Source: Streptomyces sp. SID13031 (GTDB lineage: Bacteria; Actinomycetota; Actinomycetes; Propionibacteriales; Kribbellaceae). From it: a DNA stretch of 64,000 bases. The stretch covers positions 248,001 to 312,000 of the forward strand of contig NZ_JAAGLV010000005.1 of NCBI RefSeq assembly GCF_010548305.1, read 5' to 3'. The notes under the pieces are model-generated. The model saw nothing but the letters and a program-made list of their open reading frames with translations. It did not search any database and was not told the origin of the DNA. The position numbers and the translations under genes are program-made. Position 1 is the first letter of the stretch, and each line of letters opens with the position of its first letter. Of the stretch, positions 18,281 through 26,370 are shown piece by piece.

Positions 18281-18588
18281 CCGCGTCCTCCCCAGTCCGC
18301 TGGTGGCAGCGCTCAGCGCGCCCCACTCTCCCCTTGGCACGAGCCGGCAGGCCCACCCCAACGGCGGAAGTAGCTCATCTCGGGAGGCTTCGGTCCAAAC
18401 AGTTCGAAGGTGGTCTAATCGACGGCCATCGCGTCGGCGGCTCCCCCCGTACGGCGTACGTCGGGAGGGCAAATCGGCCGGACACCCGGGTCGGTGCTGG
18501 GTTCCGGTGGCCCCTGCAGTGACAATGGGCCCCAGCCGCCAAGCAGCTCGACGGAGTTGCTGTCTCACCGAGGAGCACGCAGACCCGC
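18281..18588. promoter_or_regulatory. Divergent intergenic region between the LamG operon and parC
   Basis: These 308 bases separate two divergent transcription units, so they should hold promoters in both directions. I found no convincing -35/-10 pair. A GACAAT at 18521-18526 could be a -10 for parC but lacks a good -35. AGGAG at 18571-18575 is 13 nt from the parC ATG, longer than usual. No gene was recognised here. Confidence 0.4.
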
Positions 18589-21500
18589 ATGGCACGCCGT
18601 ACCAGCAGCACCGCCGAACCAGAGGACTTCGAGGAGCACATCCTCGATGTCGACGTCTCCGACGAGATGCGCAGCAGCTTCCTGGAGTACGCCTACTCGG
18701 TGATCTACTCCCGGGCCCTGCCGGATGCCCGGGACGGCCTCAAACCGGTCCAGCGCCGGATCCTGTTCTCGATGGCGGAGAACAACATCCGCCCCGACCG
18801 CGGGCACGTGAAGAGCGCCCGCGTCGTCGGTGAAGTGATGGGTAAGTACCACCCACACGGCGACGGCGCGATCTACGACGCGCTGGTCCGGACCGCCCAG
18901 CCCTGGTCGATGCGGCTGCCGCTGATCGACGGCCACGGAAACTTCGGCTCTCTGGACGATGGTCCGGCGGCGATGCGTTACTGCCTGACCGGTGACACCC
19001 GACTCCGGCTGGCTGACGGCGCATCGGTCCGGATCGGGGAACTGGTCGATCTACCGGACAACTCCGAAGCTGATATCGATCTGGAAGTCCTGGACAAGGA
19101 CGGCAAGCCAGTTCGCGCAACCAAGTTCTTCAACTCGGGGGTCCACCCCGTCAAGAAGCTGGTCACCAAGAGCGGACACGCGCTGCGCGGTAGTCACAAC
19201 CACCCGGTGCTGTGCCTGGTTCCGGTGGCGGGTGTGCCGATGTTCCAGTGGCTCCGACTGGACGAGATCACACCGGGGACGGTGGTCTGCCTCGCCCGCA
19301 ACGCGTGGACTACCGATATTCCGATGGCTCACGAGATGATGCTTGGCACTCTGCTCGGCGGTTGGGTCTCGGAGGGCTTCACATCCGCTGAACGAGCAGG
19401 TTTCAACAACACGGACGAGGAGTACTTCCGGTATGTTCTGGCCGCGTACGACGCAATTGTCGGCGGCCGGCGGTACGTGTACTCCAGGAAGACCCGTCGC
19501 GCCAAGCGGACTATCCACGAACTGGATATCCAGAATCTCACCGAACTCCGCGAGAGTCCGCTTGCCGAGCTGATCGGTCTGAAGGCGGCCGAGAAGCGCA
19601 TCCCCGAAACTGTCTGGCGTGGATCAGTCGGCCTGAAGCGGGCGTTCATCATGGCCCTGTATGAAGGCGACGGTGGAGTCCGACGGGCCAACGACTCTTC
19701 AACCACTGTCCAGTACTCCACTCATAGCCAGGTCCTGGCGGCCGAGCTACAGGAACTACTTCTCGAGTTCGGCGTTCACAGCAACCTCACCCGCTACACC
19801 CGCGGTGAATATCGCCTGGTGATCTCGGGCCGGCACAACATTCACGCCTTCGCCGAGCGGGTCGGATTCCTCACCGCCAAGCGCCGCAAGCTGCGGGACC
19901 TGCTGCGCTGGAACCATCGGTACACTCACCGCCTCACCAAGGATTACGCGCCCTACGTCACGGACTTCGTGCGCGAATCGCTCGGGCCCGGGCGGGGCAC
20001 GGGCAAGAGTTGGCTGCTCAACCACAACTTCGATCGGTTCGAGCGCTGGCAGACGGACCGAAGCCTGCTGGTCACCAAGTTCAAGGATCCCGAGGTCCTG
20101 GCGGTGGTCGCTCCGATCATGGACTCGGGCTACCGCTTCGTTGAGGTCGCAGAGGTCGAGGACTGCGCACCGGAGACGGTGTACTCGATCCGGGTCGACA
20201 GCGATGACCACTCCTTCGTAGCCGGTGGTTTCGTCAACCACAACACGGAATGCCGGATGGCGCCGTCCGCGGTCGCGATGACGAACGGCCTGGACGAGGA
20301 CGTCGTCGACTACAAGGCGAACTACGACGGCCGGGAAGAAGAGCCGTCGGTACTTCCGGCCGCCTTCCCGAACCTGCTGGTGAACGGCGCCGCCGGGATC
20401 GCCGTCGGGATGGCCACCAACATGGCCCCGCACAACCTGGTCGAGGTGATCCAGGCGCTGCGGCACCTGATCAAGTCGCCGGGCGCCGACGTCGACGACC
20501 TGATGCGCTTCATCCCCGGCCCGGACCTGCCGACCGGCGGCAAGATCGTCGGCCTGGAAGGCATCAGGGACGCCTACCTGGCCGGCCGTGGCAGCTTCAA
20601 GATGCGCGCCACCGCCCGGATCGAGAACGTCACCCCGCGACGCAAGGGCATCGTCGTCACCGAGCTGCCCTACACGGTCGGCCCGGAGAAGGTGATCGAG
20701 AAGATCAAGACGCTGGTCCAGGCCAAGAAGCTGCAGGGCATCGCCGACGTCAAGGACCTGACCGACCGGACCCACGGCACCCAGCTGGTGATCGAGGTCA
20801 AGAACGGCTTCGTCCCCGAGGCGCTGCTCGAGCAGCTCTACAAGATGACGCCGCTGGAGGACTCGTTCTCCATCAACGCGGTCTGCCTGGTCGACGGCCA
20901 GCCGCGCACGCTCGGCCTGAAGGAACTGCTCGAGGTCTACCTCAAGCACCGCTACGACGTGACGCGCCGGCGCACCGAGTACCGCCGGAAGAAGGCGCAG
21001 GACCGGCTGCACATCGTCGACGGTCTACTGGTCGCGATCCTCGACATCGACGAGGTCATCCAGATCATCCGGTCCAGCGACGACGCGGCCGCCGCGCGGA
21101 CCCGGTTGATGGACATCTACGACCTGTCCGAGGTCCAGACCAACTACATCCTGGACATGCCGCTGCGCCGGCTGACGAAGTTCTCCAAGCTGGAGCTGGA
21201 GACCGAGAAGGCCGAGCTCGAGCGCGAGATCGAGAAGCTGTCCGCGATCCTCGACGACGAGACGCTGCTGAAGAAGACCGTCTCCGAGGAGCTCGCCGAC
21301 GTCGCGAAGACCTACGGCACCCCGCGGCGGACGGTCCTGCTGGAGTCGTCCGGCGCGACCAAGACCGCCGCCGTACCGCTCGAGGTCACCGACGACCCGT
21401 GCTGGGTCCTGTTGAGTTCGACCGGGCTGCTCGCCCGCACCAACGGCGTCGAGCCGTTCGGGGCAGGCGAGGACCGCGCCAAGCACGACGCGATCATCTC

Positions 21501-22302
21501 GGCGATCAAGAGCACGGCCCGCGGCCAGTACGGGCTCATCACCAGCGCCGGCCGGTTGATCCGGCTGGAGTCGCTCGACCTCCCCGCCGTACCGACGACC
21601 GCCTCCGCGCCGAACCTGCAAGGCGGAGCGCCGGTCGCCGAGTTCATCTCGCTGGAGCCGGGCGAGAAGGCTCTGGCGCTCACCACGATGGACCCGGATT
21701 CGATCGGCGTCGCGCTCGGTACTGCGACCGGCGTCGTCAAGCGGGTCACCCCGGACCACCTGAGCAACCGCGACTCGTGGGAGATCATCCGGCTCAACGA
21801 CGGCGACGAGGTCGTCGGTGCCGTCGAGCTGACCACGGGCGAGGAAGAGCTCGTCTTCGTCGCCAACGATGCGCAACTGCTGCACTACAGCGCCTCCGCG
21901 GTCCGTCCGCAGGGCCGCACCGCGGGCGGTATGGCCGGCATCCGGTTGTCGGCCGGCGCGAAGGTGGTCTACTTCGGCGCCGTGGACACTTCCAAGGAGG
22001 CGCACCTGGTCACCATCTCCGGCTCGTCGTCCGCGCTGCCGGGCACCGAGGTCGGTCAGGTCAAGGTGACGCCCTTCAGTGAGTACCCGGCCAAGGGCCG
22101 GGCGACCGGCGGTGTCCGCTGTCACCGGCTGCTCAAGGGTGAGGACGGGCTGCTGCTCGCCTTCGCCGGAGCGGCTCCGATCAAGGCCAGCGCCAGCACA
22201 GGCGTACCGGTCGATCTTCCCCCGCTGGACCCCCGCCGCGATGGTTCCGGCGTACCGGTGGCTCAGCCCATCGCGGCATGCGCCGCAGACCTGGCAGGCT
22301 GA
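18589..22302 (+). CDS. parC: DNA topoisomerase IV subunit A (ParC) with intein
   Basis: The 1,237-aa precursor contains a 421-residue intein. The spliced product would be 816 aa, the usual length of actinobacterial ParC. It is the DNA breakage-reunion subunit of the type IIA topoisomerase that decatenates chromosomes. The N-extein has DARDGLKPVQRRIL, HPHGDGAIYDALVR and DGHGNFGSLDDGPAAMRY, with catalytic Tyr131 as its last residue. The C-extein resumes TECRMAPSAV and continues to the coiled-coil (KLELETEKAELEREIEKL) and a beta-pinwheel CTD. The QRRGGKG GyrA-box is absent and DGHGNFGSL is ParC-like, so I call ParC rather than GyrA. The stop is 4 bp before lprG. parE lies at 28839-30923. Confidence 0.93.
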   Translation: MARRTSSTAEPEDFEEHILDVDVSDEMRSSFLEYAYSVIYSRALPDARDGLKPVQRRILFSMAENNIRPDRGHVKSARVVGEVMGKYHPHGDGAIYDALVRTAQPWSMRLPLIDGHGNFGSLDDGPAAMRYCLTGDTRLRLADGASVRIGELVDLPDNSEADIDLEVLDKDGKPVRATKFFNSGVHPVKKLVTKSGHALRGSHNHPVLCLVPVAGVPMFQWLRLDEITPGTVVCLARNAWTTDIPMAHEMMLGTLLGGWVSEGFTSAERAGFNNTDEEYFRYVLAAYDAIVGGRRYVYSRKTRRAKRTIHELDIQNLTELRESPLAELIGLKAAEKRIPETVWRGSVGLKRAFIMALYEGDGGVRRANDSSTTVQYSTHSQVLAAELQELLLEFGVHSNLTRYTRGEYRLVISGRHNIHAFAERVGFLTAKRRKLRDLLRWNHRYTHRLTKDYAPYVTDFVRESLGPGRGTGKSWLLNHNFDRFERWQTDRSLLVTKFKDPEVLAVVAPIMDSGYRFVEVAEVEDCAPETVYSIRVDSDDHSFVAGGFVNHNTECRMAPSAVAMTNGLDEDVVDYKANYDGREEEPSVLPAAFPNLLVNGAAGIAVGMATNMAPHNLVEVIQALRHLIKSPGADVDDLMRFIPGPDLPTGGKIVGLEGIRDAYLAGRGSFKMRATARIENVTPRRKGIVVTELPYTVGPEKVIEKIKTLVQAKKLQGIADVKDLTDRTHGTQLVIEVKNGFVPEALLEQLYKMTPLEDSFSINAVCLVDGQPRTLGLKELLEVYLKHRYDVTRRRTEYRRKKAQDRLHIVDGLLVAILDIDEVIQIIRSSDDAAAARTRLMDIYDLSEVQTNYILDMPLRRLTKFSKLELETEKAELEREIEKLSAILDDETLLKKTVSEELADVAKTYGTPRRTVLLESSGATKTAAVPLEVTDDPCWVLLSSTGLLARTNGVEPFGAGEDRAKHDAIISAIKSTARGQYGLITSAGRLIRLESLDLPAVPTTASAPNLQGGAPVAEFISLEPGEKALALTTMDPDSIGVALGTATGVVKRVTPDHLSNRDSWEIIRLNDGDEVVGAVELTTGEEELVFVANDAQLLHYSASAVRPQGRTAGGMAGIRLSAGAKVVYFGAVDTSKEAHLVTISGSSSALPGTEVGQVKVTPFSEYPAKGRATGGVRCHRLLKGEDGLLLAFAGAAPIKASASTGVPVDLPPLDPRRDGSGVPVAQPIAACAADLAG
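18982..20244 (+). other. In-frame intein with LAGLIDADG endonuclease, inside parC
   Basis: A 421-residue protein intron at precursor residues 132-552. Block A starts with Cys132 (CLTGDTRLRL). Block B has the S-x-x-H motif at S202-H205 (GSHNHPVL), with Ser where Thr is usual. The two dodecapeptide motifs LGTLLGGWVSEG (252-263) and FIMALYEGDGG (353-363) mark a LAGLIDADG homing endonuclease with acidic residues E262 and D361. Block F/G ends DDHSFVAGGFVNHN with H551 and N552, and the +1 extein residue is Thr553. All splicing residues are present, so activity is expected. The insertion point (Tyr then Thr) matches the known mycobacterial GyrA intein site. Some stretches look lower in GC than the extein. 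Confidence 0.96.
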
Positions 22303-22306
22303 TCCC

Positions 22307-23017
22307 ATGAAGAGACTCGTCGCGTTCGGCGCGGCCCTGGCGCTGTCGGCGTCCCTGGTCGGTTGCAGCGACAACAACAAGGACGACGCCGCAGCCAAGA
22401 CCGGTGACGACCCGGTGGCGCTGTTGACCGAGGTCAAGAAGACGATCGACGAGGCCGCCAGCGTGCACCTCGTGATCACCGGCCGCGACCTGCCGAGCTC
22501 CGGTCAGGTGCTCGCCAGCGGTGACGGCGTCGCCACCCACGCCCCGGCGTTCAAGGGCAAGCTGACGGTCCGGGCCGCCGGTTCGCCGATCGACGCCGAG
22601 GTGGTCGCGGTCGGCAGCAAGGTCTACGCGAAGCTGCCGTTCACGTCGAAGTTCCTCGAACTGCCGCCCTCGCAGCTGGCCGGCCTGGGTGCACCCGACC
22701 CGGCGATCCTGCTCGACCCGGCCAAGGGTTTGACGGCGGTCCTGCCGACGTTGAAGGACGCCAAGATCAAGGGCGAGACGCGCGACGGCTCGAAGGTGCT
22801 GACCGAGGTCACCGGCTCGGTCGAGGGCAAGACGCTGCAGGGCATCTTCCCGAAGGCGCCGGCCGACCAGAGCTTCCCGAGCAGCTTCAAGATCGACAAG
22901 GACACCAAGCAGTTGGTGTCGGCAACGATCACCGGCCCGTACTACGACGGCGCCACCAGCAGCTACGACATCACGTTCGACAAGTACGGCGAACAGGTCG
23001 AGATCACCAAGCCGTGA
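22307..23017 (+). CDS. lprG: LprG-like lipoprotein (LppX/LprAFG family)
   Basis: A 236-aa lipoprotein. The signal peptide ends in the lipobox LSASLVGC, giving a lipidated Cys. A low-complexity linker follows, then the LppX_LprAFG fold with conserved stretches (VHLVITGRDLPSSGQVLASGDGVATHAPAFKGKLTV, GKTLQGIFPKAP, YDITFDKYGEQVEI). LprG in mycobacteria is also 236 aa. It binds triacylated lipids in a hydrophobic pocket and passes them to the cell envelope with the transporter P55. The start ATG is 4 bp after parC, and the end overlaps the P55-like gene by 4 bases (GTGA), the same order as in mycobacteria. No strong ribosome binding site is visible. Confidence 0.88.
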   Translation: MKRLVAFGAALALSASLVGCSDNNKDDAAAKTGDDPVALLTEVKKTIDEAASVHLVITGRDLPSSGQVLASGDGVATHAPAFKGKLTVRAAGSPIDAEVVAVGSKVYAKLPFTSKFLELPPSQLAGLGAPDPAILLDPAKGLTAVLPTLKDAKIKGETRDGSKVLTEVTGSVEGKTLQGIFPKAPADQSFPSSFKIDKDTKQLVSATITGPYYDGATSSYDITFDKYGEQVEITKP

Positions 23018-24690
23018 GCGCGAGCCCCAGGGCGCGGCTGACCCTGGCGTCGGTCGCGGTCGCCTTCGCGGCGGCGGACACGTACGTCGTCGTGCTCGCG
23101 CTACCCGACATGATGGCCGGGGTCGGCCTGTCCGCAGATCAGCTGCAGCGGGCCGCCCCGATCGTCTCGGGGTTCCTGCTCGGCTACATCGCAGTACTCC
23201 CCCTGATCGGCCGCATCGCCGACGTCGTCGGCCGTACGCCGGTCCTGGTCGGTGCGCTGCTCCTCTTCGCAGTGGGCTCGCTCATCACCGCCAGCGCGTA
23301 CGACCTCTCGCTGGTGGTCACCGGACGCTTCCTGCAAGGTGTCGGCGGCGGTGGTCTCGTCCCGGCAACCCTTGCGTTAGTGGCCGACCTCTGGCCCGCT
23401 GACAGGCGAGGACTCCCACTAGGCATCGTGGGAGCAGTCCAGGAGCTCGGCTCTGTCCTGGGCCCGCTACTCGGCGCTGCCGTGCTCGCGATCGCCGACT
23501 GGCGCTACATCTTCTGGCTGAACCTCACAGTCGCCGTCGTCCTCGCCCTGCTCCTCCGCGGACTGCAGCGACCTCCACTGTCGGCCGCCGTCGGGTTGCT
23601 GGCCTGCATAGCGCTCGGACTCACCCTGACGGCGCCAGAGCGACTAGCCAGCGGCATCACTCTCGGCCTGCCGTTCGTGCCCTTCAGTGGCGAGTCCCGG
23701 CTCCTGACGCCGATCGGTGTCGTCTCGCTCGTGCTGCTGGTGCTCTGGCTCGCGATGATCCTCTTCAAGAGCCGCGCGAGCCTTGCGGATCTGGTGAAGA
23801 AGGTCGACCTGCTCGGCGCCCTCCTGCTCGCCTTGGCCTTGGCGGGCGTAGTACTGGCCTTTGCGACAGCTGACCCCGAGCGTGAGGTGATGGCACCAGC
23901 CGGGCCTTGGCTGCTGGTCGGCGCTGCTGTCTTCGCCATCGCCTTCGCTCTCTGGCAGCGCCGTACTGCGCAAGCGATCGTCCCGCCCGGCCTGCTCGGT
24001 GCCAAGCCGGCGTGGGGATCGCTGCTGGTCAGCTTCCTCGTCGGAGCCGCCCTGATCGCAGCACTCGTCGACGTCCCCGTCTTCGCCCGTACCACCCAAG
24101 GCGGCGGCCAGCTTGCCGCTGCACTCATGCTGGTGCGCTTCCTGATCGCCCTGCCGCTCGGTGCCGTCGCCGGAGGCTGGCTGACGCGCCGCTACGGCCT
24201 GGGCCTCATCACTGGCGCCGGGCTCGGTCTAGCGGGCGCCATGTTCGTCCTGATGACGCTCTGGGACAAGGACGCGCTCAAGCACGCACCGGCCACCATC
24301 GTGCTGCTCGTCTGCGGTTTCGGCTTCGGGCTCGCCCTGTCGCCGGTCAACACCGCGATCCTCGGCGCCACCCGGCCGGACAGCCACGGGCTCGTCAGCG
24401 CCCTCGTCGTGGTCGCCCGGATGGTCGGCATGCTCGTCGGCGTCTCCGCGCTGACCGCGATCGGGCTGCGCCGCTACTACACGCTCGTCGACGACATCCC
24501 GTCACCGAACGAGCTCTGCCCGGGGAGCGAGGCCCGCTGCCGGCCGTTCATCGACGCGCTTCGCGACGCAGGCATTTCACAAGTTCACACGATCTTCGCC
24601 GGAGCGGCGTTCTGCGCCTTCGCGGCGGCCGTCCTGGCCGTCCTGCTGCTCGGCCGGCAACCCGCCGGGCGCGACCTTGTTCACAGGTGA
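23014..24690 (+). CDS. MFS transporter, P55-like
   Basis: A 558-aa drug:H+ antiporter-2-type MFS permease with about 14 predicted membrane helices. Motif A-like IGRIADVVGRTPVL and motif C-like GAVQELGSVLGPLLGAAV are both visible. A substrate-side insertion sits near residues 490-520 (DDIPSPNELCPGSEARCRPF). In mycobacteria the protein next to LprG (Rv1410c, P55) exports triacylglycerides and contributes to drug tolerance. The conserved pairing and the GTGA overlap with lprG support the same assignment. A general drug exporter remains possible. The start is GTG. Confidence 0.87.
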   Translation: MSASPRARLTLASVAVAFAAADTYVVVLALPDMMAGVGLSADQLQRAAPIVSGFLLGYIAVLPLIGRIADVVGRTPVLVGALLLFAVGSLITASAYDLSLVVTGRFLQGVGGGGLVPATLALVADLWPADRRGLPLGIVGAVQELGSVLGPLLGAAVLAIADWRYIFWLNLTVAVVLALLLRGLQRPPLSAAVGLLACIALGLTLTAPERLASGITLGLPFVPFSGESRLLTPIGVVSLVLLVLWLAMILFKSRASLADLVKKVDLLGALLLALALAGVVLAFATADPEREVMAPAGPWLLVGAAVFAIAFALWQRRTAQAIVPPGLLGAKPAWGSLLVSFLVGAALIAALVDVPVFARTTQGGGQLAAALMLVRFLIALPLGAVAGGWLTRRYGLGLITGAGLGLAGAMFVLMTLWDKDALKHAPATIVLLVCGFGFGLALSPVNTAILGATRPDSHGLVSALVVVARMVGMLVGVSALTAIGLRRYYTLVDDIPSPNELCPGSEARCRPFIDALRDAGISQVHTIFAGAAFCAFAAAVLAVLLLGRQPAGRDLVHR

Positions 24691-24726
24691 TGGCGGTCAT
24701 GGGGACAGGGTGTTCGCTCGCGTACC

Positions 24727-25677
24727 GTGATACTTGTGAGCGCAACAAACAAGGCGATCGGCAGACCGGGCCTGTGCTCGACCTTCTGCCGTGAACTGCA
24801 GGAGCCGATGCCGGGTACGGCGGTTGTCGCCACCGGCTGGCTCGTCGTCGAGCAGCCCGGCCCGTGGGGGAACAAGGCGCCCACGCAGAGCCATCTCGAT
24901 CCGGAGTTCGGGGCCAAGATCGATGCCGACGCGAAGAAGGCCGACCTCCGCTTCGGGCTGATCCGCTCCCCCGGCAAGCACGCCGACGCAGTACCGCGAT
25001 CACACCAGGTGTACGTCGCCAGTACCGTCCCGGGCCGGACGTGGCTGCTGGGCGGCTGTGTCGCCGACCCGGCGATGCTGACCGCGCTGGACCTCGACGC
25101 AGTCAGCCGTGGCGATCGCGAAGCCGCCATCAGGTCGCTGCCAGAGCTTGCCCCGGTCAACCAGGCGATACTTCTGGTCTGTACGAACGGCAAGCGCGAC
25201 GAGTGCTGTGCCATCCTCGGCCGGCCGATCGTCCAGGCACTGGCCGCCCAGGCACCCGGGCGGGTGTGGGAGGCGAACCACCTGGGCGGGCACCGGTTCG
25301 CGCCGACCGCTACTCTGCTGCCCGCAGGGATCATGTACGGCCAGCTCGACGAGGAGACGGCCGCAGCCATTCTCACCGCGGCCGACCGCGGTGAGATCGT
25401 CCTCGAGAAGCTGCGCGGCCGGTCCACCTGGACCAAGCGCGGCCAGCTCGCCGAGATCACCGTCCGCAACCTCATCGGCGAGGCCGGACTCGACGCCCTC
25501 AGCGTCGTGGCGGAGGACCCGGAGACCGTGACGGTCGGGCACCGCGACGGCCGCCGGTGGACCGTCGAGGTGGTCAGCGAGTCCGCCGATCCACCCCGCC
25601 CGGAGTCCTGCGGAAAGGAACCCTTCGCCATGTCGATCCTGCGTGCCGCAAAAGTCACCCCCGGAGCACCGCGATGA
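24727..25677 (+). CDS. Sucrase/ferredoxin-like family protein
   Basis: This 316-aa protein carries the Suc_Fer-like signature: CSTFCRELQEPMPGTA near the N-terminus, WLVVEQPGPWG, and a C-terminal thioredoxin-like ferredoxin half with LLVCTNGKRDECCAILGRP. The cysteines in CTNGKRDECC probably bind a [2Fe-2S] cluster. The reaction is unknown. GTG 24727 or GTG 24736 may be the start, and neither has a clear ribosome binding site. Its stop overlaps the carbonic anhydrase ATG by 4 bases, so the two proteins are translationally coupled. Confidence 0.85.
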   Translation: MILVSATNKAIGRPGLCSTFCRELQEPMPGTAVVATGWLVVEQPGPWGNKAPTQSHLDPEFGAKIDADAKKADLRFGLIRSPGKHADAVPRSHQVYVASTVPGRTWLLGGCVADPAMLTALDLDAVSRGDREAAIRSLPELAPVNQAILLVCTNGKRDECCAILGRPIVQALAAQAPGRVWEANHLGGHRFAPTATLLPAGIMYGQLDEETAAAILTAADRGEIVLEKLRGRSTWTKRGQLAEITVRNLIGEAGLDALSVVAEDPETVTVGHRDGRRWTVEVVSESADPPRPESCGKEPFAMSILRAAKVTPGAPR

Positions 25678-26186
25678 CCGCTGATCCTCAGTTCACCGGG
25701 TTCGAGGACCTACTCGCCGCCAACGCCGACTACAGCCGGAACTTCCAGTACAGCGGCTTCGACGGGATCGCCCACGCCGGTATCGGCTTCGTCACCTGTA
25801 TGGACTCGCGGATCCCGCCGCTGGAGTTGCTCGGCCTCAAGCCGGGCGACGCGAAGGTACTGCGCAGCGCCGGCGCCCGGGTCACCGAGCTGACCCTGAC
25901 CGGCCTGATCCTCGGCGTCCAGCTACTCGGCGTCCGGCGGATCATGATCGTCCCGCACACCCGCTGCGCGATGGCCTCGATGACCGAGGACGAGATGCGC
26001 GCCAAGGTCGAACTGGCCGCCGGCAAACCGGCCGGTTACCTGCCCCTCAACGTCATCCCCGATCAGCTCGAGGCGCTGCACCACGATGTCGCGGCCGTCC
26101 GCGAACACCCGTTGATCGGCGACGACATCCTGGTCGGCGGCTTCATGTACGACGTCGACACGGGGCTGCTGACCCAGATCAGCTGA
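25674..26186 (+). CDS. Beta-class carbonic anhydrase
   Basis: A 170-aa enzyme that interconverts CO2 and bicarbonate in the cytoplasm. The zinc-site motifs of beta-carbonic anhydrases are visible: C-x-D-x-R in FVTCMDSRIPPLELLGLKPGDA, followed by H-x-x-C in MIVPHTRCAM. RSAGARV is the conserved segment that usually reads RNAG. The length fits the short actinobacterial subclass. ATG 25674 overlaps the stop of the Suc/Fer-like gene (ATGA), and that overlap decides the start. Confidence 0.9.
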   Translation: MTADPQFTGFEDLLAANADYSRNFQYSGFDGIAHAGIGFVTCMDSRIPPLELLGLKPGDAKVLRSAGARVTELTLTGLILGVQLLGVRRIMIVPHTRCAMASMTEDEMRAKVELAAGKPAGYLPLNVIPDQLEALHHDVAAVREHPLIGDDILVGGFMYDVDTGLLTQIS

Positions 26187-26252
26187 TGCTGCGTCAGCCG
26201 ACGATGGCCCTGCCAGTGTCCAGTTCGTAGTACGCGTGACGGGTTGCTGGTT

Positions 26253-26309
26253 TGATCCACAGGCAGTCAGGGCAGCGCTACCCACAGCTGTGGTTAACGC
26301 TGTGGACAG
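26253..26309. promoter_or_regulatory. Cluster of DnaA-box-like sites
   Basis: Within 57 bases there are TGATCCACA (26253-26261) and TGTGGTTAA (26289-26297), each one mismatch from the DnaA box TTATCCACA or its complement. A weaker TGTGGACAG follows (26301-26309). A perfect 12-bp palindrome CCACAGCTGTGG (26282-26293) overlaps the second site. The cluster lies upstream of the secreted peptidase-like gene and could be a DnaA titration or control site, or an unrelated operator. Confidence 0.35.
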
Positions 26310-26370
26310 CGCCATAGACAGACTGTTCGAATCTCTCGGTCTGACGCCGGAGATCTGATAGACATCGCGT

